A stretch of DNA of 64,000 nt, from positions 5,146,001 to 5,210,000 of the forward strand of contig NZ_CP007139.1 of assembly GCF_000724625.1 (NCBI RefSeq), written 5' to 3'. Shown in pieces: positions 15,710 to 26,084 of the stretch. Each line of letters opens with the position of its first letter. Position 1 is the first letter of the stretch. This DNA is from Fimbriimonas ginsengisoli Gsoil 348 (GTDB taxonomy: Bacteria; Armatimonadota; Fimbriimonadia; Fimbriimonadales; Fimbriimonadaceae). The position numbers and the translations under genes were made by a program. The notes under the pieces were generated by a model. The model was given only the letters and a program-made list of their open reading frames with translations, was not told the DNA's origin and searched no databases.

Positions 15710-16863
15710 AACGGCTCCGTTCCCTTCCTAGCTTCGTGTGGGTGCTCCTGGGGTTGCTGGCGATTTCGTCTTCGATCCTTTCGCTGGGCCAGCGGGACGA
15801 CACGGCCAAGCCGAGCGCGGACTCGTATTCACCGAGCGGAACCGCCGCGCTTGCCGAGCTGCTGAAGCGGAATGGATACGACGTGAGGATCGACCGACAT
15901 CCGCGACCCCGCCTGGCTTCGAACGATGTCGCGGTCACATTTTCGATGACCTACCAGGGTCCGACCATCGGGGAGACCGACACGACGTTCCGGCATGAGG
16001 TGTTCAAACAAATTCGTGCAGGCGGGCGGGCAGTTGTCTTCTCCATTCCGGCCAATTTTCGCTCGGAGAGCCAAGCGTTACTGGCCTCGACGCCGCAGAA
16101 GGTGACGATTCGTGGCCGTCCGGGATCGCTCTCGATGCTTGTCTCCTCTAATCTGTCGGATGAATTTGACGACTGGGCGGCCTCGAATAAGGTGCCGAAC
16201 ATCGGGCTTTGGGATACTTCCGAAGGACCGTTAGTGCGGGCGTATCAAATCGGAAAGGGGCGGGTGCTGTATGCAAAGAGCGGATCGTTCGTTACAAACC
16301 GGTTCCTCGACCGGGGGGACGATGCCCGGGCGGCGCTAGCGCTCATCGGCACAATCGCCCGACCCGGCGACCACCTCGTCTTTGCCCAAGCCTCGTTCGG
16401 GGACGTCGATAATCCTGGGTTGATGGAGTCGATCGGCGCTTGGGCGTACGCGGGCTGGCAGCAGATCCTTTTCCTCGGCGTGGTGGTGGTGTACACGCTC
16501 GGCAAGCGGTTCGGGATCCCGGAAGAAACGCGGCCACCCCAGCGGGGAGCGCGCGACCTTTTGGAGGCGCTCACCTACACCTATCACCGGGGGAAACAAA
16601 CGAAGGCGGCGATGGCGGCAGCGCTGGAGAGGACGAACAACGAGATCAGCAGCGCGCTCCGGCTCCCGCGCGACGCCGTCCGCGCCGATCGCGACCGACA
16701 CCTGCCGGAATCGCTCGCGGTGGCGCTGACGCGCCTGCAGGCCGCGTCGGAGATGGAAGCCCGCACTCCGCCCGAGCGGGCACTCGAGCTGATTGTAAAG
16801 GCGCGGAAAGAAACAGACCTGTTCTTGGGCGCCCGGCGGGGGCGTGCTACGGAGTTTCGATAG
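15706..16863 (+). CDS. DUF4350-type membrane protein
   Basis: About 385 residues from GTG 15706, preceded by a good Shine-Dalgarno (AAGGAAGGA); the open frame extends upstream inside the DUF4129 gene but is not protein-like there. N-terminal membrane helix (FVWVLLGLLAISSSILSLG), then DUF4350 with its SPSGTAALAELLKRNGYDV opening, a class-I glutamine-amidotransferase-like fold, a second membrane helix near the middle (GWQQILFLGVVVVYTLGKRFG) and a cytosolic helical tail. In other bacteria DUF4129, DUF4350, MoxR and DUF58 genes travel together; here the ATPase and DUF58 members are missing. Confidence 0.75.
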   Translation: MKRLRSLPSFVWVLLGLLAISSSILSLGQRDDTAKPSADSYSPSGTAALAELLKRNGYDVRIDRHPRPRLASNDVAVTFSMTYQGPTIGETDTTFRHEVFKQIRAGGRAVVFSIPANFRSESQALLASTPQKVTIRGRPGSLSMLVSSNLSDEFDDWAASNKVPNIGLWDTSEGPLVRAYQIGKGRVLYAKSGSFVTNRFLDRGDDARAALALIGTIARPGDHLVFAQASFGDVDNPGLMESIGAWAYAGWQQILFLGVVVVYTLGKRFGIPEETRPPQRGARDLLEALTYTYHRGKQTKAAMAAALERTNNEISSALRLPRDAVRADRDRHLPESLAVALTRLQAASEMEARTPPERALELIVKARKETDLFLGARRGRATEFR

Positions 16864-17102
16864 AGCATTTACCAACTCACTCCATAGGCGACAGAGTTCT
16901 TGCTCGGGCAACCTGCCTCTCCAGATACCGAGTCGGCGAGAACCACCCATCGGCGATCGGCGCCGCTTACAAGAACCTTCCCCCCACCCTGCCTTCCCTC
17001 GCGGAGCTTTTTGCGTTGCATTTCTCCCAACGATGCTCCTAACCGCCGAAGGCAATCTGACCCAACGTACATCCAACCGAATCCAGCCCCGAAGGTGGCG
17101 TA

Positions 17103-17354
17103 ATACCAAAGCGAAGGGTGAGCGAAGCGTAACCCTGGTAACGGAGCCACCCACCCCCTTCGAGCCCTGTAGGGGCGATATCACCAAAGCCGAGAGATAT
17201 CACCAAAGCCGAGAGATATCACCAAAGCCGAGAGGAGGTTGATCGTGGACAGTTGATATCGCCGCTTTCAGGGCTCGGAGGGTTCATCGGCTCGATACCA
17301 GGGTTACGCTTCGCTCACCCTTCGCTTTGAGACACCGCGCCTTCAGCGCTGACT
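17103..17354. repeat. Inverted pair of family C repeats with 3 x 19-bp tandem units
   Basis: 17103-17182 (plus orientation) shares AAAGCGAAGGGTGAGCGAAG and GAGCCCTGTAGGGGCGATATC with the reverse complement of 17255-17354, so the two could form a large stem. Between them GATATCACCAAAGCCGAGA is repeated three times exactly (17177-17195, 17196-17214, 17215-17233). No unique spacers separate the units, so this is not a CRISPR array. Confidence 0.85.
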
Positions 17355-17576
17355 CAGGGATCTGCGCGGGGAGGCACCTTCGATTAATAGGAGATGACCT
17401 CGTGAGAAGCGCAACGCGACACCTTCCCAGGAAACGGTCCTCGTAAGCAGGACATTGACATCCAAATCTAAACATCGCCACGCGATCAGCGGCAGTGGCC
17501 ATTGCGTCTGCAATTACGCCGATTCTCCAAGTAACAAGTAGCGCTATCCTGGCGAGGGGGAACCTGGCCCATGCGA

Positions 17577-17582
17577 TACAAT
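17577..17582 (+). promoter_or_regulatory. -10-like box of a predicted leaderless promoter
   Basis: TACAAT ends 6 nt before ATG 17589. Confidence 0.55.
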
Positions 17583-17588
17583 GGGTTC

Positions 17589-17972
17589 ATGAAGCGACTG
17601 CTTATCCTCCTTGGCCTTCTGATCTCCACGGCCGCCTTCTCTCAACAGTTCGGCGCCCAACCAAGCCCGGCGGAGATGGCGAAGGCTACGGCGGAGTTGA
17701 AGAAGTTCGAGAGGGATTACAAGACGGCGAAGGCGGCCTATACCAAGGCGCCGAAGAATCCGAAGGCTCGAGACAAGTTTGAGGAAGCCGCCACCAAGTA
17801 CGGCCACGCCAGCATGGAGTCTCCGGCGTTGCCGGCTAAGGTCAAGTATCGTCAGGCGCTCCGGATTTACCGGGAGGTGCTTAAGATCAACCCGAATAAT
17901 CCGGTCGCGAAGAAAGAATCGGACATGATGATCGCGATCTACAAGCAGATGGGCCGGCCGATTCCGAAGTAG
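17589..17972 (+). CDS. Exported TPR-like small protein
   Basis: 127 residues from ATG 17589 (an ATG at 17571 lies across the -10 box and is rejected). N-terminal signal MKRLLILLGLLISTAAFSQQ, then a Lys/Ala-rich helical region with helix-turn-helix periodicity like tetratricopeptide repeats (AELKKFERDYKTAKAAYTKA, then YRQALRIYREVLKINPNNPVAKKE, which fits one TPR unit). Probably a periplasmic scaffold. The next gene follows 20 bp downstream on the same strand and may be cotranscribed. Confidence 0.7.
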   Translation: MKRLLILLGLLISTAAFSQQFGAQPSPAEMAKATAELKKFERDYKTAKAAYTKAPKNPKARDKFEEAATKYGHASMESPALPAKVKYRQALRIYREVLKINPNNPVAKKESDMMIAIYKQMGRPIPK

Positions 17973-17992
17973 GGAATACTACGGCGACGTAA

Positions 17993-19837
17993 ATGGCCCA
18001 GATCGATGCCGACGGACGGCGACAATCCGAGACGAAGTTCGTCTGGTTCGCGGTAATCGTCGCCGTTTTATTCGCCGCCTTTCCTGCCATCTACGGAGCA
18101 CTCAGCGCTCCCTCTGGATCTCGCTACGTCGGCTACCAGTACAACACCGACGACCATATGGTCTATGCCGCTTGGATGCGCCAGGCGATGGACGGCCATC
18201 TGTTCTTCGACAACCGGTTCACCACCGATCCGCAACCGGGACTCACCGTCCATCTCTACTTCTTCGTTCTCGGCCTAATCGCCAAGGTCACCGGAATCGC
18301 CGTCGCGGCAACCCTTGGGCGGCTCGGATTCTCGGCGCTCTTCATCTGGCTTGCTTACCGCTTGGCACGGCGTGTAACCGATGAGCTTTTCGCCGCGCGG
18401 CTGGCGGTGGCGCTCACCATCATCGGCGGCGGGCTCGGGTTCCTCTACTGGCACAACTTCGGGCCAGAAGGGCCCGTCGACATCTGGCAGCCCGAAGGTT
18501 TTGTCTTCCCTTCCATGCTCACTAACGGGCTGTTCATGGTCAGCCTGTGTTTGATCCTCACCACCTTTCAAGCGTTTCTAGACGCCCGAACCAGTTGGCG
18601 GGCGGCGGGAGTGGGCGCGGTGGCGATCGGCCTGCTGATGAACATCCACAGCTACGACGTGCTTATGGTCGCGCTGGTGATGGTCGGCTTCCTGGGCGCC
18701 GCCCTCGTGCAGCGCCAAGTAACCCGCGACTGGCTCCTGCGCTCCGCGGTAATCGTTGCGGGAGTCTTGCCCGCCGCCCTCTGGTTCAAGCACGTCCTCG
18801 ATAACGACCCGGTCTTCCAGGCGCGAGCGGCCACGGAGACGTACTCGCCCAATTTCAGGCAAGTCGTTCCCGGATATCTCGTACTGATGCTATTCGCGTT
18901 CGTCGGCGCGGCCATGCGGACGGCCGATGCCGGAACGCGAAAGCGGAGAGTCGTCGGTATCGCCCTCGCCATCCTCTTGTTCGCCGGAATGTATCTACTC
19001 GCCTCGAACCACACCGGCGGCTACTTCATGGGAATTCCGGCGTTCGCGGGAGCGCTGCTCCTGGCGATCGCCGCAGTTACCCTGGCCTCGGACGAGAGTC
19101 CGGGGTGGAACCTCCTCTTCTCTTGGGCCGTGATTGGTACCGTAGCCGTCTACTTCCCTGGCCTCTTCCAGCGGAAACTCACGATGGGGCTTAGCGTTCC
19201 CTGGGCGATCTTGGCCGCCTTCGGTCTCCATAGCATGCTTCGCACTCAGGAGCGATCCGTCCGAAACCTCGTCGTGGCCCTATGCACGATCCTGCTCGGA
19301 GCGACCTCCGTGCGGTGGCTTGCGCGTGAGTTGCAATTCATCGGGACCGATGTCTCCAACACGACCCGCCATCCGGTGTATCTCGAAACCGACGTGGTCG
19401 CTATCCTCGACTACCTGAACTCGCAACCCGGGAAAAAAGTTCTCCTCGCCCTCCCGGGTACGCCGGCTCAGGCACGAGACAGCCAAACCGGCAATCCGAT
19501 CCCGGATACTTTCCTCAAGCCGGTTTTGCCCGATTTGGCGCCGTTCGCATCTGGCCTTACCGGGGCCTACACCTACGCCGGACACTGGAGCGAGACCCCA
19601 AACTACACCCACCGAGCCGGGGAGATGTATCGATTTTTCCTCCGCGAGCCTCTCCCTCAAGTCCGTAACGTCATGAGCGACGAAGAGCGAACAGCGTTCG
19701 CCCGCGGAATCCACGCGAACTACGCGATCTTGCCTGCCCAGGAGACGGTCAACTACCTGCCCCTAGTAACCGCGGAGCAACTTGGCGAAGTGGTGGTCAA
19801 AGGATCGCGATTTAGCTTGGTCAAGCTGCGAGAGTAA
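17993..19837 (+). CDS. Large polytopic membrane protein, GT-C glycosyltransferase-like
   Basis: 614 residues with about eleven membrane segments over residues ~18-440 and a soluble C-terminal domain (~455-614). The first extracytoplasmic loop is rich in Asp (YQYNTDDHMVYAAWMRQAMDGHLFFDNRFTTD), where GT-C enzymes carry a catalytic acidic residue, and the second is SPNF/EGPVDIWQPEGFVFP-like. This matches the general plan of lipid-linked-sugar glycosyltransferases (PMT/ArnT-like), but no specific subfamily motif is recognised. An oligosaccharide or protein glycosylation role is inference only. Confidence 0.6.
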   Translation: MAQIDADGRRQSETKFVWFAVIVAVLFAAFPAIYGALSAPSGSRYVGYQYNTDDHMVYAAWMRQAMDGHLFFDNRFTTDPQPGLTVHLYFFVLGLIAKVTGIAVAATLGRLGFSALFIWLAYRLARRVTDELFAARLAVALTIIGGGLGFLYWHNFGPEGPVDIWQPEGFVFPSMLTNGLFMVSLCLILTTFQAFLDARTSWRAAGVGAVAIGLLMNIHSYDVLMVALVMVGFLGAALVQRQVTRDWLLRSAVIVAGVLPAALWFKHVLDNDPVFQARAATETYSPNFRQVVPGYLVLMLFAFVGAAMRTADAGTRKRRVVGIALAILLFAGMYLLASNHTGGYFMGIPAFAGALLLAIAAVTLASDESPGWNLLFSWAVIGTVAVYFPGLFQRKLTMGLSVPWAILAAFGLHSMLRTQERSVRNLVVALCTILLGATSVRWLARELQFIGTDVSNTTRHPVYLETDVVAILDYLNSQPGKKVLLALPGTPAQARDSQTGNPIPDTFLKPVLPDLAPFASGLTGAYTYAGHWSETPNYTHRAGEMYRFFLREPLPQVRNVMSDEERTAFARGIHANYAILPAQETVNYLPLVTAEQLGEVVVKGSRFSLVKLRE

Positions 19838-19879
19838 GGCAAAGTCCATAAACGGGTTGGGTTGGAGCCGAATCTCCGA

Positions 19880-19885
19880 TACATT
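19880..19885 (+). promoter_or_regulatory. -10 box before the lipoprotein gene
   Basis: TACATT with about 30 nt to the ATG at 19916 and a Shine-Dalgarno GAAGGAG in between: a conventional leadered promoter, in contrast to the leaderless ones. Confidence 0.4.
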
Positions 19886-19915
19886 AGGTCCGCGCAACGG
19901 CGCGAAGGAGAATCT

Positions 19916-20662
19916 ATGCGATTGAGATGGATCACGGGATCGGCGGTCCTTATTGGAATATTCGGCGCAATCGGCTGCGGCGGCTCTGGCAGTAACGTCA
20001 ACAATCCGAACGGTTCGGCCGCCGGCGACTGGGTCGGATCGTTCTCAGAGGCTCGACTCGCCGGCGCCTCCTCGGGCGACCTGGATATCCATTATTCTCA
20101 GAGCGGGGCGGACGTCAGCGGAACCGCGCGGCTGACCGTCGTAACAAGCGGCGTGACCGCCTCGTACATCGGGACGGTTACCGGAACGGACGCCGGCGGA
20201 GATATCGACGCCACCATCACTTTCAACCCCGCTCTGCCGGGCGGCCAAACCTCCGTCCACCTCGTCGGCACCGTCGACGGCGATTCGTTCTCCGGCACCT
20301 ACACGTCGGACGGGGAAAGCGGAACGGTTACGCAGAGCCACTTCACATCGACCCCGGTGGTGACAAACGGCTCGACCTGGCTTGGAACGATCACCAGCGC
20401 CTCCGACAACATTCCCAAGACATTTCGCGTGGTGGCGACATCGACGGGCGACTCGAGCTTCGCCGGAACGTCCCTAATCGGCACGGATGTCGCCGGGACC
20501 GTGGCGGGCGTCCAGATCGGCAACCGGGTGACCTTCACCACCACTTCCGGCGCGACCGGCTTCGTCTGCACCGGAACAACGACGAGCAACGTCGTTGCGG
20601 GAACTTGGGTGAGTACGGCGTCGACGGCGACGCACGGGACCTTCTCGATCGCCAAGCAGTAG
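19916..20662 (+). CDS. Putative lipoprotein, beta-rich
   Basis: 248 residues from ATG 19916, chosen because GAAGGAG lies 6-7 nt upstream. The signal peptide MRLRWITGSAVLIGIFGAIG ends in a lipobox-like AIGC, followed by a Gly/Ser/Asn linker (GGSGSNVNNPNGS). The rest is Thr/Gly/Ser-rich beta-strand text with an internal approximate duplication (SGTARLTV...GTVTGTDAGGDI...GTVDGDSFSGTYTSDG and GTITSAS...AGTVAGVQIGNRVTFTTTSG). Surface-exposed or periplasmic; function unknown. Convergent with atpC across a hairpin. Confidence 0.75.
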   Translation: MRLRWITGSAVLIGIFGAIGCGGSGSNVNNPNGSAAGDWVGSFSEARLAGASSGDLDIHYSQSGADVSGTARLTVVTSGVTASYIGTVTGTDAGGDIDATITFNPALPGGQTSVHLVGTVDGDSFSGTYTSDGESGTVTQSHFTSTPVVTNGSTWLGTITSASDNIPKTFRVVATSTGDSSFAGTSLIGTDVAGTVAGVQIGNRVTFTTTSGATGFVCTGTTTSNVVAGTWVSTASTATHGTFSIAKQ

Positions 20663-20664
20663 AC

Positions 20665-20689
20665 GCCTGCCGTACTTTGTACGGCAGGC
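20665..20689. terminator. Hairpin between convergent lipoprotein gene and atpC
   Basis: Perfect 11-bp stem, GCCTGCCGTAC (20665-20675), loop TTT, complementary arm 20679-20689. It lies between two convergent stops and could end both transcripts, but there is no U-tract on either strand. Confidence 0.6.
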
Positions 20690-20704
20690 AACGTCCGCTC
20701 TTCG

Positions 20705-21115
20705 CTAGCGCGAGGAGCGGGCAGCTCGGAGGCGGCTCATGGCTCGCTCGATCTCGAGAACGGCGTCCTCGGCCTGCGTAGCGCTGTCCTCGCCCCGGAG
20801 CGCCCGTCGGGCGTTCTCCAGGGTTCGCTCCGCTTCCGAGATGTCGATCTCTCGGGCGAGTTGCGCTTCGTCGGCGAGGACCGTTACTTTCTCACCCTGC
20901 ACTTCGGCGAAGCCGCCGCCGACGTACACGAAGTGCTGATTTCCCGCATGGTCGCGGTACTCCAACAGCCCGGGCCGCAATGCGGCGACGAGCGGGATGT
21001 GGCCCGCCCACACGCCGAAATAACCTTCCAACCCTGGCGCAATCACCGATTGCACCTCTTCCTCGACGACCGACTTATCGGGCGCCACTACGGAAAGGTG
21101 GAAATCTCGCGGCAT
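20705..21115 (-). CDS. atpC: ATP synthase F1 subunit epsilon
   Basis: 136-residue regulatory subunit of the rotor. The N-terminal beta-sandwich begins MPRDFHLSVVAPDKSVVEEEVQSVIAPGLEGYFGVWAGHIPLVAALRPG, a clear family signature, followed by the strand HFVYVGGGFAEVQGEKVTVLAD and the two-helix C-terminal domain with the DEAQLAREIDISEAERTLENA pattern. Lies 4 bp after atpD. Separated from the main atp operon by about 10 kb and on the opposite strand. Confidence 0.95.
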   Translation of the reverse strand: MPRDFHLSVVAPDKSVVEEEVQSVIAPGLEGYFGVWAGHIPLVAALRPGLLEYRDHAGNQHFVYVGGGFAEVQGEKVTVLADEAQLAREIDISEAERTLENARRALRGEDSATQAEDAVLEIERAMSRLRAARSSR

Positions 21116-21119
21116 GAGG

Positions 21120-22571
<1,452 letters not shown>

Positions 22572-22718
22572 CTACGATGGGTTACGACCGATTCGGCCAG
22601 ACCCAATCGGAGAAGGAGTATACCTTCGCCCCGCTCCAAGCGGCTACTACGCTTTCAGGTTTACCGCTCGGCGGCGTCGCAACTGAGTTTCGATCTCTTG
22701 GCCGTAAACTAGAGGAAG

Positions 22719-23279
22719 ATGGAGGATGTAGCGGCGTCGGCAGATTTTAAGCTCGGACGGCACGAGCCGGGAGCCGGAATGGTCGCGCATCGCTACGCCA
22801 ACGTTTATCACCGGGAGAAGGGGCGGCTCGTCATCGCGCCGAAACGGGACCAGATCGGCCTATTCCTCGCCCTCGCCCGGCAGATCGATGGGCCGTTCCG
22901 GTTCGTCTACGTTCTTCTCGGTCCTTTCGGACGATATGCCGAAGGACGCTACGAGTTGTCGGTACGTCTCGACCACGAATCTCTCGAGCTCCTGCTCGAT
23001 CAATTTCGCCTTTTCTTTCAAGGGGACGCCCGGCACCACGTCTTTATCGGTAACGATTCGCCGGAACCTTTACTTTTTTACGATCAGCACGACCTTATCT
23101 ATGCCTATGGCCCCGCCGAACGGTACGTGCCGCTCCTCGAGTCGCAGGGCCTCACGCCGGGGGTCCCGGAGATGCCCAGCCCCCACTCGCACCACATTAG
23201 GCCCGAATTCGACGTCGTCGCGGAGGAATTGTTGTCGGGTCGAGACTGGAAAACGGGGCCGCTGTTGGAAAGCGATTAA
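22719..23279 (+). CDS. Hypothetical protein
   Basis: Not recognised. 186 residues, soluble, His- and Phe-rich, no signal or membrane segment. The order of strands and acidic residues (GPFRFVYVLLGPFGRYAEGRYELS, HHVFIGNDSPEPLLFYDQHDLIYAYGP) suggests a compact alpha/beta domain. -10-like TAAACT at 22705-22710 and GAGGA before the ATG. It diverges from atpD across 162 bp. Codon use is consistent with a real gene. Confidence 0.65.
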   Translation: MEDVAASADFKLGRHEPGAGMVAHRYANVYHREKGRLVIAPKRDQIGLFLALARQIDGPFRFVYVLLGPFGRYAEGRYELSVRLDHESLELLLDQFRLFFQGDARHHVFIGNDSPEPLLFYDQHDLIYAYGPAERYVPLLESQGLTPGVPEMPSPHSHHIRPEFDVVAEELLSGRDWKTGPLLESD

Positions 23280-23444
23280 TTCCAGGCCCCTCCTGGTCGG
23301 CGATGTTCGTGCGACGTCGAAAAGTTGGGGTGTCCGTAATGTCCGGCGGACCGCCGCAGGGACCGGCGCAGGGGACCGGGCGAGACGCCCGGGGTCTGGG
23401 GAGTGGGCGAGGACGCCCGCGCTCCTGGCGGGCGGAACGGCGAC

Positions 23445-25790
23445 CTACGGTCTTGGACGGAGGCGGGTTACAGACCAGATTAGGTTCACGACGTCGTCTT
23501 TGAAGACGTCGTCGTGGCCGCCGCCGGCGGCCGGGTTTCCTTCGTAGCAGATGCGGCTGGCATCGATATTCAGAAGGGTAGGCCCCGTCGGGAAACTATA
23601 TTTGGATAGGTCGGGCGGGTCGACCACCATCGAGAACTCTCCGTTCCTGCCGATGTACGTCGCCTCCCGGAATCCGCCAAGCCCCTTTGCACCGAGGCGA
23701 CAAATGCCGAGATAGCCGGCGGCGAGGCGGCCGTTGTTCGCAAGCGGGTAGTAGACCCCGTTTGCGGTGTCGTAGCCAGTGAAGATACTGGCGATCGCGC
23801 CATCCGTGTGGGTGAGCAGATGCTCCTCACCGGTGTACCAACTCGAGGCGATGGCCCCCTGAACGGTGCAAAGAGAAGTAATCCGGTGCCCAGGATGCGC
23901 GCCGCTCCTCGCTTTCATCTGGGGACGGAAGATCGCCGCGAACGAGTGCCAGCGGCTACTTTTCGCCCGCGTCCCCACGATCGTGCGGGCCGCGTTTACC
24001 ACGACCAGCCCCCCAAAGCTGTGCCCGATAAGGTGCAGCGGCCGTTCGCCCAAATCGCATGCGGTAACAAGCTTGCGGACAAACTGGCCCAGCTCAACCC
24101 CCGCTTGAACTCCCTTCCGCTGCATGGCAAAGAATGCGAGCTGATTGTCGAGCATCGAAGTCATCGCACGCACCGAACTGTCCGGACCGACGGTGGATTG
24201 AACCAGTCGAACCGGCGCTCGTGCGATCGCGGCAAGGATATCGCGGGCGTTTCGCGCCCGGTCCCCTTCGTCGAGCAGCCGTTCGCGGAAAACCCCAGAC
24301 AGAGGTTTCTCCGCTTTGGCGGCAATCCACGAAACGATGGCGCAGATGGCCAATAAAGCCGCCCCTGCCACGTATCCCCAAAAGTTTTGGGGTCCATAAG
24401 CAAAGGCGGCGAGGGCCAGCAGAGAAACCGGGGTGCGGAAGAGGAAAGTAAAGAGCAGGAAAATCAAGATCGGCGTCAGGCAAAGTAACTGAGGGCCGAT
24501 CCAAGCGACCACCTGGATGAATGGGAATCCTTTCGCGGGCTGAGTGCGCCCCGCGATCGTGCGTTTTCGCCGATAGAGAATCTGGAAAATCAGGAGGATC
24601 AGGAAACTGACGGCGACCCAGGTGATGACGCCGATAACGATTCGCCCGGTGCCCGTCATCTGTTCCCACCAAGGTATCTGCGAGAGCGCATTTCCGACTT
24701 TGTCGACGGCCTGATCCAGCCAAGACGTACCGGTCTGACCGCTCTTGCGCTTGGACACGAGCTTCCAAATGAACCCAGCGATGGCCGGCAAGCCGACCAC
24801 CGCCAGTAGGAACTTGCCCAAGGTGCCGATCCCGGTCAGCCAATCGCCGGCTGGCTTCGGCTTCTCGGTTTGATCGAGGAGAAAGCCCTTCGCCTGGCTC
24901 TCCCAATAGCAGCGCCAGAGCGTGCAGACCTTCTCGTCCAAGGTCGGCCGCTGCTCCACGCCCCGGTATTTATAGGCGTTGAGCACTTGAGTTAGCGTGT
25001 GAAGGCTTGCCGGATCGGAGGCAAGCGCCTCCGTGTCGGGGAGGACGTTGCAAGCGAGCTGCTCGAACAAGTGTTCGAAGTCGTCGACCAAGTCTCCCGC
25101 GCTCTTTTGGGCCGTGAACGTCGGATTGGGCTCGAAGGTGCGCTCAACGAGTTCCAGAAAGGACGCTTTATCGCGGCGCCCCGCGCGGTCGAGCCAAATG
25201 TCTTTGCCGGGGTCGGAGTTCCAATGGACGGCGAGGAATAGCGGACGGTATTGCTCGTCGACACCAAACTTCCCTCTCCGCCAAAGCATCGAGAATCGGC
25301 TGACGAGGCGATCGTAGGCCTGAACGCCGCCGAGGTAGTTGCGGTGCCAACCGTGACTCACCACGAAGATGTCCGAAATGTTCTGACTACCGATCTGCTG
25401 AACGTAAGCCTTGACCTGGTCGGCAATGATCTGGTTCTGAAACGGAAATCGGCTCTCCAGCACTGGAATGAGAAAGAACGGCCGATCTCGGCGAAAGTCG
25501 CTGTTGGCGCCCGGGCGAATCGTAACCCCCGGCCAGAATGGATCGGTCAGCGCCTTTTCGACCGTCTCCCGGTCCAAGTTGCCCGTCACCTTCGCACCGT
25601 CTTCCTTCTGGAACCTCTTTGTGGCCTCCTCCAATTGCTCTATCTGCCCAGAAACGCCCTGAGGCGGGAAGTGGCCCTTCCGAGTTAGGAACGTCCGCCA
25701 TTCGGCGCGCCGATCCGAGTCCATATCCTTGAGCCGGACAGACCCTTGCGAATCGATGTGAGGCTCTTGGACCAGGAAGTTCCAGTGCAT
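23445..25790 (-). CDS. Membrane-inserted alpha/beta hydrolase with N-terminal PG-binding-like domain
   Basis: 781 residues from ATG 25790, fixed by AAGGAG 6 nt upstream; a longer frame to 25889 crosses the AT-rich promoter region. Domains: a helical peptidoglycan-binding-like unit at about 35-85 (LEEATKRFQKEDGAKVTGNLDRETVEKAL); an alpha/beta-hydrolase opening with SHGW at 145-148; four hydrophobic segments at about 324-344, 383-404, 427-453 and 473-491; then the nucleophile elbow GHSFGG at 589-594 and a C-terminal region with conserved Asp/His candidates. The hydrolase fold thus appears to be split by a membrane block. The catalytic acid and histidine are not assigned. Serine esterase or lipase activity is inference; no partner genes are adjacent. 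Confidence 0.7.
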   Translation of the reverse strand: MHWNFLVQEPHIDSQGSVRLKDMDSDRRAEWRTFLTRKGHFPPQGVSGQIEQLEEATKRFQKEDGAKVTGNLDRETVEKALTDPFWPGVTIRPGANSDFRRDRPFFLIPVLESRFPFQNQIIADQVKAYVQQIGSQNISDIFVVSHGWHRNYLGGVQAYDRLVSRFSMLWRRGKFGVDEQYRPLFLAVHWNSDPGKDIWLDRAGRRDKASFLELVERTFEPNPTFTAQKSAGDLVDDFEHLFEQLACNVLPDTEALASDPASLHTLTQVLNAYKYRGVEQRPTLDEKVCTLWRCYWESQAKGFLLDQTEKPKPAGDWLTGIGTLGKFLLAVVGLPAIAGFIWKLVSKRKSGQTGTSWLDQAVDKVGNALSQIPWWEQMTGTGRIVIGVITWVAVSFLILLIFQILYRRKRTIAGRTQPAKGFPFIQVVAWIGPQLLCLTPILIFLLFTFLFRTPVSLLALAAFAYGPQNFWGYVAGAALLAICAIVSWIAAKAEKPLSGVFRERLLDEGDRARNARDILAAIARAPVRLVQSTVGPDSSVRAMTSMLDNQLAFFAMQRKGVQAGVELGQFVRKLVTACDLGERPLHLIGHSFGGLVVVNAARTIVGTRAKSSRWHSFAAIFRPQMKARSGAHPGHRITSLCTVQGAIASSWYTGEEHLLTHTDGAIASIFTGYDTANGVYYPLANNGRLAAGYLGICRLGAKGLGGFREATYIGRNGEFSMVVDPPDLSKYSFPTGPTLLNIDASRICYEGNPAAGGGHDDVFKDDVVNLIWSVTRLRPRP

Positions 25791-26044
25791 GATTCTCCTT
25801 CTATCGGATTCAGGCAGCACGTTCGTTGCTGATCGCGATATATAACTAAGATAACATAAAAATCGAAATCTGCGTGATTTACGGAACATCCTGCTTTGTT
25901 TTGAGAGACAAATCCTGGCGATAGCTCCGCGCCTCGGCGGCGCATCGAGGGCCCGAACTTCATGCTGGCTGCCCGTGCAACGTTCAACGGACGCAAGGTC
26001 CTAGCGGAAAAACGTTGACGCAACCTCAGTTGAACCTAGCGTGT

Positions 26045-26050
26045 TATAAT
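26045..26050 (+). promoter_or_regulatory. -10 box of pspA
   Basis: Consensus TATAAT, 34 nt before the pspA ATG. No standard -35 (TTGACG at 26015-26020 is 24 bp away, too far), so an extended or activator-dependent promoter is possible. Confidence 0.55.
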
Positions 26051-26084
26051 CGGGGCGGCCTCTAGCGGCAGCCGACATCCACCC

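Larger units (their letters stand above)
16864..17588. other. Repeat-rich gap without genes
   Basis: About 725 bp. Frames across it translate to low-complexity, repeat-derived text and I reject them as genes. It holds two oppositely oriented family C elements with three tandem 19-bp units between them (listed separately). Bases 16864-17100 and 17360-17570 show nothing recognisable apart from the promoter before 17589. Confidence 0.7.

Noticed and set aside
16844-17242. 132-codon ORF after the DUF4350 gene
   Set aside because: Encoded by repeats (ITKAERYHQSREISPK comes from the 19-bp units).
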